Source: Chitinophagales bacterium (lineage in GTDB: Bacteria > Bacteroidota > Bacteroidia > Chitinophagales > JADIYW01). From it: a DNA stretch of 64,000 nt. The notes below the pieces were generated by a model, which worked only from the letters and a program-made list of their open reading frames with translations, was not told the origin of the DNA and did not search any database. Positions 53,527-61,971 of this stretch are shown piece by piece. Position 1 is the stretch's first letter. Each line of letters starts with the position of its first letter. A program made the position numbers and the translations under genes. The DNA is taken from positions 1,054,001 to 1,118,000 of the forward strand of contig JACJXT010000011.1 in NCBI GenBank assembly GCA_020636535.1, read 5' to 3'.

Positions 53527-55946
53527 TTTTTTACCCATCCTTTTTCTTTGAGTTGTTGAATTGCATAATTAGAAGGGTCTATCTTGAATTCAAGCTCTCT
53601 TTTTAATTCTAGAAGCATATTATTGTCGGGTTCATATTCTAATCCTTTTTTACACCATTTGAGAGCATCATTGTCGTTTCTAATATTGTTTTTAAAGTTT
53701 AAAGCACAACCACAGGCGGATATTGCATTTGAATGCTTTTCTGTGTAAGTTAAACTGTCTCCGTTATAAAATGCTTTTTCAAAAAAGAAATTAGCCTTTA
53801 CAGCAATTTCCTTTTTCATTTCTTTATTATGATAGTAGCTAATTCCTGAAGCCTTTTTTGAATATCCTTGTGCTAGTCCTAGACAAACCCTTTGGTCATT
53901 AGGTTCAATTTTGTAAGCTTTTTCGAAGTAACTAATACTTGATTGTATAAATTCTTTGGCTTTTTCCTTATTACCAACTCTACTTTTATATTCAATATAT
54001 CCTAATTCAATTAATGCTTCTAAATAATTTTCATTGAGTTGAATTGCAAAAAGAAATTCTTTTTTAGCTCTTTCTAATGAATCTCGATAAAAACTATTTT
54101 CTTCAATTTTACCTTTAATCAAATAAAGAAAAGGAAATTTGTTGTTCTGAAGTATTAATTCATCAATTAATTTGATAGCCAGTTCATAATCATAAGATGC
54201 TATCGACAATATTTTAAGTGCCGTATCAGCAAGGACTTTTTCATTATGATTTTTTGCTTGAGATCTATAAAAAAGATTGATAACGGAATTGTCTGATGAG
54301 CTGAATTTTAGTTTTTCTTGAATAAAATTCTCATACTTAGCAATGATTTCTTCCTCATTGTCTAATGCAAGATATTGCTTTGAATAAATCTTTGCTAGAT
54401 AAGGAATTGAGTACCCAATTATACCTGTATCGGATTTTTTCTTATAACACAATGAAATAGTGGTAAGTCTTGGTATGGCTTGAAGCCCAATTTCATCATT
54501 TGTAAAACCACTTATATAAATCAAATCATCTATTGTTAATAGTGATTCTTTTTCAGATAATGAAAAAATGAATAAAACTGTTTTTTCAATAATTGATAAT
54601 TTTTCTATAGAGCCTTTAAAACAAAACGTCAAAATATCTTCATAAGCTTTGCCACTTTTTAAGTTTTCTAATACAATTTCTATTGGAGTGCCTTGTGATA
54701 ATTGATGAGTAATCAATTGACCTGCTAATGGCATACCTTTGGTGTAGGCATACAAGTCATCGAGATTTTTTTCATATAATTCTAAAAAGTTACCTTCTCC
54801 ATTAAAATTAGAATATTGTGATAATAAAAACTCAGGAAATTCTTTTTCACGATTAAAGCCATTCAAATTTATTCGCGACATATAAAAATCTCCAAGAGTT
54901 TCTCTTGTCGTTAATATAGCTTTCGATTTTAAAGGAAAGTGTTCTAAAAAACTAATCAAATCGGTATCGTTAAGTGTCTCAAGATTATCAACGATTAGCA
55001 ATACTTTGTTTTCTGATAGAAATTTTAATACAAGTTCTATATTATCCTGTTCAACCTCATTTTCAATACTTAAAAGTTGATTTTTTACAATGAATTCATA
55101 AATTTCATTTATCAAATCAGAATAATTTGATATAAATTCAGTCAATACTTTAATTCCACCTGGTGTATACTTATTTCTTTTGGAGCTAGTCCATATTACA
55201 AAATCAAAATTGTTTTTATAGTCTTTATTATGAATTAATTGTGAAACAAAATAATGAACAAAACTTGTTTTGCCAATTCCGCCAATCCCATCAATTTGTA
55301 TAATTCTGTTGTTTTGGTTAGCTAATTTCTTATTTAAATCAATTAAATACTCATTTCTTCCTATGAACTCGGAATACATAATTGGTTGCTGTGAAACATT
55401 TTCAATAATTCCAAAATTATTGCTTTTGAGTTTGTAAAAAAGATTATCAGCTTTAATTGAACGACTACCTCTTCTGCAATAAACATCCCCACTTTTAAAA
55501 ACTACGACATTGGTGTTTTTACCATTTTTCCAATTATTTTTTTGATACTGACCATCTTTTTTAAATGGTATTATTGGGATTGATGGAAAAATATAAATCA
55601 CAAAAAAATAATTGCCTTCTAATTCGATAGTATTAGTGACATAATTTATTTCACCATCACAATAAGAGTCTAGGATGTTTGCAATGTTCGCTTCATCTAC
55701 GTCTGAATCACTTCTATCATCTAAACCAATCCATTCATAAGATTTATTTACCCCAAAGACAATATGTCCGCCTTTAGAGTTTGCAAAAGCTAAAAAATCT
55801 TTAATAAATTCAACTTTACTTGATGTGTCAGATATTTTAAAGATTTCTTTAAAGTCAAGTTCTTCTGTTTCAGATTTTATATCAGAGTTTTTTAAACCTT
55901 CTAAAAAGTCCTTCGTAACAAATTTTACTTTTTCTAATGTATTCAT
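53523..55946 (-). CDS. AlbA_2 (Schlafen-like)-NTPase-TPR protein, predicted STAND defence protein
   Basis: The 807-residue protein has three parts. Residues 1-165 form an AlbA_2/Schlafen-type domain (SETEELDFKEIF, KDFLAFANSKGGHIVFGV, VYCRRGSRSIKA). Residues about 190-560 form a STAND NTPase: EFIGRNEYLIDL, P-loop IDGIGGIGKTSFVHYF (about 218), Walker B VLLIVDNLET (about 315), sensor segment SKAILTTRETLG and GMPLAGQLI. About 590-790 hold TPR-like repeats (EALIELGYIEYKSR; RVCLGLAQGYSKKA). STAND proteins with effector domains and TPRs sense phage or stress and trigger abortive responses; the same role is inferred here. It is alone, flanked by matching inverted repeats. Confidence 0.85.
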   Translation of the reverse strand: MNTLEKVKFVTKDFLEGLKNSDIKSETEELDFKEIFKISDTSSKVEFIKDFLAFANSKGGHIVFGVNKSYEWIGLDDRSDSDVDEANIANILDSYCDGEINYVTNTIELEGNYFFVIYIFPSIPIIPFKKDGQYQKNNWKNGKNTNVVVFKSGDVYCRRGSRSIKADNLFYKLKSNNFGIIENVSQQPIMYSEFIGRNEYLIDLNKKLANQNNRIIQIDGIGGIGKTSFVHYFVSQLIHNKDYKNNFDFVIWTSSKRNKYTPGGIKVLTEFISNYSDLINEIYEFIVKNQLLSIENEVEQDNIELVLKFLSENKVLLIVDNLETLNDTDLISFLEHFPLKSKAILTTRETLGDFYMSRINLNGFNREKEFPEFLLSQYSNFNGEGNFLELYEKNLDDLYAYTKGMPLAGQLITHQLSQGTPIEIVLENLKSGKAYEDILTFCFKGSIEKLSIIEKTVLFIFSLSEKESLLTIDDLIYISGFTNDEIGLQAIPRLTTISLCYKKKSDTGIIGYSIPYLAKIYSKQYLALDNEEEIIAKYENFIQEKLKFSSSDNSVINLFYRSQAKNHNEKVLADTALKILSIASYDYELAIKLIDELILQNNKFPFLYLIKGKIEENSFYRDSLERAKKEFLFAIQLNENYLEALIELGYIEYKSRVGNKEKAKEFIQSSISYFEKAYKIEPNDQRVCLGLAQGYSKKASGISYYHNKEMKKEIAVKANFFFEKAFYNGDSLTYTEKHSNAISACGCALNFKNNIRNDNDALKWCKKGLEYEPDNNMLLELKRELEFKIDPSNYAIQQLKEKGWVKK

Positions 55947-55970
55947 TTTTCTAGTTCTTCAGGGTCTTTT

Positions 55971-56165
55971 ATAATTGTGCATAACGGAGGGCGGATTTGC
56001 GAAGTCCTGAAGCGTGTAACGAAGTTACACAAAGCGAAAGGATTTTGCAAATCCGCTGATGTGTTGAAGGTCGTAGCGACAGCGAAGACCGTTCGACGCA
56101 TCAGCGGATGTAATCCGCCCTCCGATGTGCAAAAGACGCAGCGGTAGCGGAGACTTTTGCACATC
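55971..56165. repeat. GC-rich nested foldback element upstream of the STAND gene
   Basis: The outer arms CGGAGGGCGGATT (55985-55997) and AATCCGCCCTCCG (56112-56124) are perfect 13-bp complements. Inside are GCGGATTTGC/GCAAATCCGC, GTGTAAC-GAA-GTTACAC and CCGCTGATG/CATCAGCGG. Beside them is GATGTGCAAAAG (56124-56135) with CTTTTGCACATC (56154-56165). The GC content is far above the surroundings. A 74-codon frame across it is not a convincing gene. It could be a recombination site, a mobile-cassette end or a structured leader. Confidence 0.8.
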
Positions 56166-56170
56166 ACCCA

Positions 56171-56335
56171 AATATACGCAATAAATTGAATTGCGTATAT
56201 TTTTTTGCTAAAAATAATTTTTATTTATAATGGTTTTATTTTCAATACTATACAAAAGATATGTTTTTGCGTATTTTAAATATCCTTGTAATTTATAACT
56301 TGCGTATTTTTCATTAAAATACTTAAAATACGCAA
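56171..56335. repeat. Cluster of TTGCGTAT / ATACGCAA motifs
   Basis: A perfect 11-bp hairpin AATATACGCAA-9 nt-TTGCGTATATT (56171-56201) is followed by T residues. Further copies of the core read ttgcgtatttt (about 56263 and 56301) and aaaatacgcaatatg (about 56326). The first is terminator-like; the set may be operator sites. The rest of the gap to thrC (to 56623) has a short piece of the 207-bp repeat (cctcactcagtatagatgg near 56490) and nothing else. Confidence 0.6.
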
Positions 56336-56623
56336 TATGCTTTGGTGAAAATATAGCATGAAGATGACTTCATACTATACTGAAGACTGCTTTATCATTT
56401 TAGATTCTGTATATTTTTTGTTCCTCAAAATTACGGAAGGATGGCAGTTTTTTTTATTTTTCGTCTTAGTAATGAAATATTTTGTTCGCACCTCACTCAG
56501 TATAGATGGAAAATTATAAGCATCTACTCTTAACTTATTTAATTACACATATCAACAATAAAATAACATCACAAACTTTTAACTATCCTAGTATTTTTTC
56601 ATCTTTAAGCATTAATTATAAAA

Positions 56624-57925
56624 ATGAAACTATACTCAACAAAACACCAATCGCAAGATGTAGATTTAAGTACAGCAGTACTTAAAGGTTTACCACCAGA
56701 TAATGGTTTGTATATGCCATACAATATTCCAAAACTAAGTGATGATTTTTGGAAAAACTTAGATAGTTATACCTATAATGAAATGGCATTTCGTATTGCT
56801 AAGAATTTAATTGGTGATGTTGTTACAGATGTAGATTTATTGAAAATTATAGAACAAGCGTATAATTTTGATGCTCCTTTAGTGCATTTAAAAAATCAAG
56901 AGATACTAGAATTGTTTCATGGACCAACTTTAGCTTTTAAAGATTTTGGTGCAAGATTTATGGGACGACTAATGGGGCATTTCCTACGAAACGAAAATAA
57001 TAAAGTCAATATTTTAGTAGCTACAAGTGGCGATACTGGAAGTGCAGTTGCTCATGGTTTTCTAAATGTTGAAGGAATTGATGTAACTATTTTGTATCCA
57101 AAAGGAAAGGTGAGTGATATACAAGAAAAACAATTTACTACACTTGGTGCCAATATTACCGCTATTGAAATTGATGGTGTTTTCGATGATTGTCAAGCTT
57201 TGGTAAAGCAAGCATTTTTAGATGAAGATTTAAATAATGCGATGACTTTATCTTCAGCTAACTCAATAAATATAGCACGATTAATTCCTCAATCATTTTA
57301 TTATATTTATGCTTACAAACAATTGGAAAATAAAAATCTAGATTTATATTTTTCCGTTCCAAGTGGAAATTTTGGCAATCTTACTGCTGGTTTATTTGCA
57401 AAAAAAATGGGTTTGCCTATTAAAAAAATGATAGCTAGTACTAATGATAATGACATTTTTACGCAGTACTATAATAGTGGAAATTTTGAACCAAAACCAA
57501 GTGTGCAAACCATTTCTAATGCAATGGATGTTGGTAATCCTAGCAATTTTGTTAGAATGATGGATATCTATAACAATAATCTAAGTGAACTAAAACAAGA
57601 TATTGTTGCGTATAGTTTTAATGATGAACAAACTAAAGCATGTATTAAAAAAATATATAAAACAGAAGATTATTTAATGTGTCCGCATACAGCAGTTGCA
57701 TATTTAGGCATGCAACAATTTCAACAAGAAAATGATATTCAAAATGCTAACAGTATTGCATTGTCAACAGCACATCCTGTGAAATTTGGCGAAGTCATTA
57801 CACCAATTATAGAAGAAGTCGTAGCAGTTCCAGAAAGATTACAACATATCATCGATGGAAAAAAACAAAGCATTTCACTAAACAAAGACTTTGCTGGTTT
57901 TAAATCTTGGTTGTTAAATAAATAG
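56624..57925 (+). CDS. thrC: Threonine synthase
   Basis: This 433-residue PLP enzyme converts O-phosphohomoserine to threonine. The N-terminus is typical of the ThrC family (MKLYSTKHQSQDVDLSTAV, GLYMP), the PLP Lys lies in FHGPTLAFKDFGARF (about residue 110), and the phosphate-binding VATSGDTGSAVAHGF and SGNFGNLTAGL motifs are present. It is 17 kb from thrA-thrB instead of directly downstream of it. Confidence 0.96.
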   Translation: MKLYSTKHQSQDVDLSTAVLKGLPPDNGLYMPYNIPKLSDDFWKNLDSYTYNEMAFRIAKNLIGDVVTDVDLLKIIEQAYNFDAPLVHLKNQEILELFHGPTLAFKDFGARFMGRLMGHFLRNENNKVNILVATSGDTGSAVAHGFLNVEGIDVTILYPKGKVSDIQEKQFTTLGANITAIEIDGVFDDCQALVKQAFLDEDLNNAMTLSSANSINIARLIPQSFYYIYAYKQLENKNLDLYFSVPSGNFGNLTAGLFAKKMGLPIKKMIASTNDNDIFTQYYNSGNFEPKPSVQTISNAMDVGNPSNFVRMMDIYNNNLSELKQDIVAYSFNDEQTKACIKKIYKTEDYLMCPHTAVAYLGMQQFQQENDIQNANSIALSTAHPVKFGEVITPIIEEVVAVPERLQHIIDGKKQSISLNKDFAGFKSWLLNK

Positions 57926-57942
57926 TGTGTAACTTTATTTGT

Positions 57943-59223
57943 ATGAATAAAATCTTTACATTATTTACTTTGTTATTTGTTTTTGTGTCTTATATTTTTG
58001 CTGATTGTGGCAATCGATATATAGATACTACTTTTCCAGTTAAAAAGTACACTGATATTCAGTACGGTTTCAATTTCGATAGTAAAAATAACCCAACCAA
58101 TTTATTGTTAGATGTATATACGCCAGATCCAACAATAGATAACGAAAATAAAAAACCACTCATTATTTTTGTTCATGGTGGTTCTTTTATTGGTGGCGAT
58201 AGAAATGACCAAGGCATCAATCAAACAGCAGCTTATTTTGCAAGTTTAGGTTATGCTACGGCAAACATAGAATATAGAGTTCAACAAACTACCATTTTTA
58301 ATCCAATTTTAGATTTTGCCGATTATAACAATTTCTATCAAGCAATAATTCGTGGTATGCACGATGTAAAAGCAGCTATTCGTTTTTTCAAAAAAGATGT
58401 AGTAGAAAATGGAAATTCGTATGGAATTGATACGAATAATATTATTTTATATGGATCTTCTGCTGGAGCTATTATTTCTTTACATACTATTTTTTTAGAT
58501 GATACTTCAGAAATGGATTTTCGTTTTAAACCAAATTTTGATGTATTAGGTGGATTAGAAGGCAATAGTGGTAATGCTGGTTATTCATCTAATAATGTAA
58601 AAACAGTTATAAGTTGTAGTGGAGCATTACACGATCCTAATTATTTGAATAATAATGCTGATATTAATTATATCGGATTTCATAATACAATAGATTTTAC
58701 TGTACCATACGAATTAGGTTGTTTTGTTACCGCAGCTTGTTTCCTTGGATATTTTTATGGCGATAAACCAATTTATAATAATACAGTAAGATTAAATATG
58801 AATTCCGAGTTCTATCCAGTAGAAGGTTACGGACATCCAGTGGATCAATATGCAGACACAGCTACTTTTAGAATGATAAGAGAAAAATCTAAACAGTTTT
58901 TGTATAATATATTTTGTGAAGAAGCTATAAATGATACAACAACAGTTACTGCAATTAATAAGAATACAATAAAACCACTATCGGTTTATCCAAACCCAAT
59001 AGTAGATAAGGTAAATATTCAGCTACCTAATGAGTTGTTGCAAAAAGAAGTAACACTATCATATACAGATATAACAGGACGAGTATTAAATACAACAACT
59101 CGAACAATTAATAGTAATATTATAGCACTGAATGTAGATTTTCTAGCAAAAGGAATGTACTTATTACAAGTATCTACTCAAGATGACAATACTATCTATA
59201 CAACAAAATTGCTTAAGCAGTAA
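57943..59223 (+). CDS. Secreted alpha/beta-hydrolase (carboxylesterase-like) with T9SS domain
   Basis: The 426-residue protein is read from the ATG at 57943, which gives the signal peptide MNKIFTLFTLLFVFVSYIFA; a GTG at 57925 overlapping the thrC stop is less likely. The hydrolase domain (about 35-310) has the oxyanion-type FVHGGSFIGGDRND, the nucleophile elbow LYGSSAGAIIS and a His near EGYGHPVDQY. The C-terminal 75 residues (LSVYPNPIVDKVNIQLP..., GMYLLQVS, TTKLLKQ) are a type A T9SS sorting domain. Likely an exported esterase or feruloyl-esterase-type enzyme. Substrate unknown. Confidence 0.9.
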   Translation: MNKIFTLFTLLFVFVSYIFADCGNRYIDTTFPVKKYTDIQYGFNFDSKNNPTNLLLDVYTPDPTIDNENKKPLIIFVHGGSFIGGDRNDQGINQTAAYFASLGYATANIEYRVQQTTIFNPILDFADYNNFYQAIIRGMHDVKAAIRFFKKDVVENGNSYGIDTNNIILYGSSAGAIISLHTIFLDDTSEMDFRFKPNFDVLGGLEGNSGNAGYSSNNVKTVISCSGALHDPNYLNNNADINYIGFHNTIDFTVPYELGCFVTAACFLGYFYGDKPIYNNTVRLNMNSEFYPVEGYGHPVDQYADTATFRMIREKSKQFLYNIFCEEAINDTTTVTAINKNTIKPLSVYPNPIVDKVNIQLPNELLQKEVTLSYTDITGRVLNTTTRTINSNIIALNVDFLAKGMYLLQVSTQDDNTIYTTKLLKQ

Positions 59224-59472
59224 TTAACCTTTTAGCTTTCTATAGCCAACTAAAATAATTAAAGCACCACCAATTGCCATTAAGAATGATTTGATGTCAA
59301 ACGAGTTAACATCTCCAAAACCTAGTAAACTACCAATAAAACCACCTACAAAAGCACCAGCAATTCCTAGTAAAATAGTGATAATCCAACCACCTGGATC
59401 TTTGCCTGGCATAATCATTTTAGCTATTGCACCTGCAATCAATCCGAATAAAATCCATGATAAAATTCCCAT
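59224..59472 (-). CDS. GlsB/YeaQ/YmgE-family small membrane protein
   Basis: This 82-residue transglycosylase-associated protein has three hydrophobic glycine-rich segments, with the family pattern LFGLIAGAIAKMIMPGKDPGGWIITILLGIAGAFVGGFIG. Members are often stress-induced, but their molecular role is not established. It is convergent with the esterase gene; the stop codons are adjacent. Confidence 0.9.
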   Translation of the reverse strand: MGILSWILFGLIAGAIAKMIMPGKDPGGWIITILLGIAGAFVGGFIGSLLGFGDVNSFDIKSFLMAIGGALIILVGYRKLKG

Positions 59473-59525
59473 GTTAATTAATTTTTAACAAGTTTAATTA
59501 AATTACTTGTAAAAGTCAAAAAAAA

Positions 59526-59549
59526 TGTCCACCAAATTAATGATGGACA
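59526..59549 (-). terminator. TGTCCA/TGGACA hairpin upstream of glsB
   Basis: On the minus strand TGTCCA-12 nt-TGGACA is followed by eight T residues, like an intrinsic terminator, but it lies upstream of the minus-strand glsB gene. It may block antisense transcription leaving the his region or act as a glsB attenuator. Confidence 0.45.
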
Positions 59550-59633
59550 CTTGAACTAAACTGTTATTGTATAAATCAACTTTTGAATTATACTACAAGT
59601 TGTGCTATTTTTTTTATAATGTCAATATTTTTA

Positions 59634-59662
59634 TTGTTTATTATCAAAAATTAATATCTTTG
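59634..59662 (+). promoter_or_regulatory. his operon promoter
   Basis: TTG at 59634-59636, an 18-nt spacer and TATCTTTG at 59655-59662 (perfect TAnnTTTG) form the promoter. Transcription is expected to begin near 59667-59670, at or just before the leader-peptide ATG (59670), so the leader peptide may be translated from a leaderless or nearly leaderless mRNA. Confidence 0.75.
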
Positions 59663-59669
59663 CACCACA

Positions 59670-59717
59670 ATGAAAACATTGTCTTTCATACTACAACATC
59701 ATTTTCATCACGCTTAG
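59670..59717 (+). CDS. hisL: his operon leader peptide
   Basis: A 15-codon frame encodes MKTLSFILQHHFHHA and stops at TAG (59715-59717). Four of the last six residues are histidine (CAT CAT TTT CAT CAC). A His-rich short peptide directly downstream of the his promoter and upstream of hisG is the classical sign of ribosome-mediated attenuation. Its His codons overlap the first hairpin (59707-59724). It starts at the predicted transcription start, so no Shine-Dalgarno is available. Confidence 0.85.
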   Translation: MKTLSFILQHHFHHA

Positions 59718-59768
59718 GCGTGATATTTTACATTTCATTGATATACGATATCGTATTTTTACTTTTTC
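59707..59768 (+). promoter_or_regulatory. his attenuator (mutually exclusive hairpins)
   Basis: Hairpin 1 is ATCACGC-TTAG-GCGTGAT (59707-59724). The terminator hairpin is ATACG-ATAT-CGTAT (59743-59756), followed by TTTTTACTTTTT. The segment GTGATAT (59720-59726) can instead pair with ATATCGT (59748-59754, two wobble pairs), which would break the terminator. Stalling at the His codons masks the 5' arm of hairpin 1 and favours this antiterminator. Free movement to the stop codon masks 59718-59726 and lets the terminator form. The terminator stem is short, so its strength is uncertain. Confidence 0.7.
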
Positions 59769-59816
59769 AATTATTAATTTCAAAATCTTAATCCAAAATA
59801 GGATAAATTTAAAATC

Positions 59817-60674
59817 ATGCAAAGAATAAAATTAGCTATTCAAAAAAAAGGGCGACTCAGCGAAAAATCAATACAACTGATTAATGAATGTGATATTTCT
59901 TTTCCAAATAGTTCTGGTAAGTTAACTACAGCTTGCTACGATTTCCCAATGGATATTCTCTTTTTAAGAGATGATGATATTCCAGGTTATGTAGAAGATG
60001 GTGTAGCAGACATTGGCATCGTAGGAGAAAATGTGATAGCAGAATTAGGCAGTCAAGTAGATAATAGATTAGATATGGGCTTTGGTAAATGCAGATTGTC
60101 ATTAGCCATTCCAAAAAATGATGCTTATAATGGTGTACAGTCTTTTCATGGTAAATCAATAGCTACTTCTTATCCAAATATATTGAACAATTATTTGTCT
60201 AAAAATAATGTTACTGCCGATATTCACGAAATAAGTGGTTCGGTAGAAATTGCACCAAGTATTGGATTAGCAAGTGCTATATGTGATATTGTAAGTACTG
60301 GTTCTACTTTATTGAGTAATGGATTAAAAGAAGTAGAAACAGTGTTTAAATCGCAAGCAGTATTAATTGCTAATAAAAATTTATCTGTAGAAAAAAATAA
60401 AATATTAGAACAATTAATATTTAGATTTGTAGCAGTTCAAAAAGCAAAGAATAACAAATACATTTTATTAAATGCACCAAATGAATGTGTAGATAAAATT
60501 GTAGCTATTCTTCCAGGTATGAATAGTCCAACGGTTTTACCATTAGCAAAATCTGGTTGGAGTTCTGTACATTCTGTAATTACCGTTAAAGATTTTTGGA
60601 CGATTATTCAGCAATTAAAGGATGCTGGAGCAGAAGGAATTTTAGTTACACCTATTGAAAAATTAATTTATTAA
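59817..60674 (+). CDS. hisG: ATP phosphoribosyltransferase (long form)
   Basis: This 285-residue enzyme catalyses the first, committed step of histidine synthesis. N-terminal IKLAIQKKGRLSEKS, FLRDDDIPGYVEDGVADIGIVGENV and the PRPP loop DIVSTGSTLLSNGL are visible. The extra C-terminal ~75 residues (GMNSPTVLPLAKSGWSSVHSVI) form the regulatory domain of long HisG, so HisZ is not needed and histidine feedback is expected. First structural gene after the attenuator; aggataaatt precedes the ATG. Confidence 0.96.
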   Translation: MQRIKLAIQKKGRLSEKSIQLINECDISFPNSSGKLTTACYDFPMDILFLRDDDIPGYVEDGVADIGIVGENVIAELGSQVDNRLDMGFGKCRLSLAIPKNDAYNGVQSFHGKSIATSYPNILNNYLSKNNVTADIHEISGSVEIAPSIGLASAICDIVSTGSTLLSNGLKEVETVFKSQAVLIANKNLSVEKNKILEQLIFRFVAVQKAKNNKYILLNAPNECVDKIVAILPGMNSPTVLPLAKSGWSSVHSVITVKDFWTIIQQLKDAGAEGILVTPIEKLIY

Positions 60675-60675
60675 A

Positions 60676-61971
60676 ATGAATATTGTTAAGTATCCAGAAA
60701 AAGGTTTAGAGTGGATGAGCTTAATGCAAAGACCATTTTCAGATGATGAAGATATATATAGAATTGTGAATGATATTTTATATGATGTTTCTTCTAATGG
60801 AGATGAAGCTTTAAAAGCATATGCACTTAAATTCGATAAGGTAGAGTTAGATGACTTTTTAGTAACTAAAGAAGAAATTGAAACTGCAATAACATTAGTC
60901 GATGATGAATTAAAACAAGCCATTCAACAAGCAAAATCAAACATAGAAAAATATCATCAAGCTCAAGTAAAAATAGAAGATAAAATTACTACAATGCAAG
61001 GTGTTGAATGTTGGCGTAAATCGTTGCCAATAGAAAGAGTAGGTTTATACATTCCTGGTGGCACAGCTCCTTTATTCTCTACAGTATTGATGTTGGCAAT
61101 TCCTGCAAACATTGCACAATGTAAGTCTATTATTTTGTGTTCGCCACCAAATCAACAAGGCAAAATTCATCCTGCAATTTTATACACAGCACAGCTTTGT
61201 GGTGTACATCAAATTTATAAAGTTGGTGGAGCTCAAGCTATTGCTGCTATGGCTTTTGGTACAGAAACTATTCCAAATGTCTATAAAATTTTTGGTCCTG
61301 GAAATGCTTTTGTTACTAAAGCTAAAGAATTAATTAGCACACATGGTATTGCAATTGATATGCCAGCTGGACCAAGTGAAGTTTTAGTGATTGGTGATAA
61401 AAATGCCAATGCTAATTTTATTGCAGCCGATTTATTATCTCAAGCAGAACATGGTATAGACAGTCAAGTTATTTTTTTAACCGATGATGAAGAGAAGTTG
61501 TTCGCAGTAGAACAAGCCGTTAATCAACAATTACAACAATTGCCACGAAAAGAAATTGCTACACAAGCATTAGAAAATAGTCAGTTGATTTTATTGCATT
61601 CTTTAGATGAAGCAATGCAATTTAGCAATGCTTATGCACCAGAACATTTGATTTTACAAACCGAAAATGCAACTGAATTAGCAGAAAAAGTGAGCAATGC
61701 TGGTTCTGTATTTATTGGTGCTTATACACCAGAAAGTGCTGGCGATTATGCAAGTGGTACTAACCATACTTTACCTACACATGGTTATGCTTTGTCTTAT
61801 AGTGGTGTTTCGGTTGATAGCTTTATGAAAAAAATATCTTTTCAACATATATCTGAAATTGGATTACAAAATATAGGTAACACCATAGAAATAATGGCAG
61901 CAAATGAACAATTACAAGCACATAAAAATGCAGTGAGCATTCGTTTAAAATCTATTTATGAAAAAAATTAA
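60676..61971 (+). CDS. hisD: Histidinol dehydrogenase
   Basis: This 431-residue zinc enzyme carries out the last two oxidations to histidine. Conserved IPGGTAPLFSTVLMLAIPA, KVGGAQAIAAMAFGT, KIFGPGNAFVTKAK, DMPAGPSEVLVIGD and AYAPEHL segments are intact, including the His residues of the metal site (SQAEHGIDSQ; TNHTLPTHGYA). It begins 1 nt after the hisG stop and overlaps hisC by 14 nt. Confidence 0.97.
   Translation: MNIVKYPEKGLEWMSLMQRPFSDDEDIYRIVNDILYDVSSNGDEALKAYALKFDKVELDDFLVTKEEIETAITLVDDELKQAIQQAKSNIEKYHQAQVKIEDKITTMQGVECWRKSLPIERVGLYIPGGTAPLFSTVLMLAIPANIAQCKSIILCSPPNQQGKIHPAILYTAQLCGVHQIYKVGGAQAIAAMAFGTETIPNVYKIFGPGNAFVTKAKELISTHGIAIDMPAGPSEVLVIGDKNANANFIAADLLSQAEHGIDSQVIFLTDDEEKLFAVEQAVNQQLQQLPRKEIATQALENSQLILLHSLDEAMQFSNAYAPEHLILQTENATELAEKVSNAGSVFIGAYTPESAGDYASGTNHTLPTHGYALSYSGVSVDSFMKKISFQHISEIGLQNIGNTIEIMAANEQLQAHKNAVSIRLKSIYEKN

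Noticed and set aside
55971..56165. Integron attC site
   Set aside because: There are paired AAC/GTT-like ends and a foldback, but the R-box consensus is not met, no integrase is in the window and the inner structure is too elaborate.
55943..56167. Minus-strand 74-codon frame
   Set aside because: It lies across the GC-rich foldback element, overlaps the start of the STAND gene and has no recognisable protein features.
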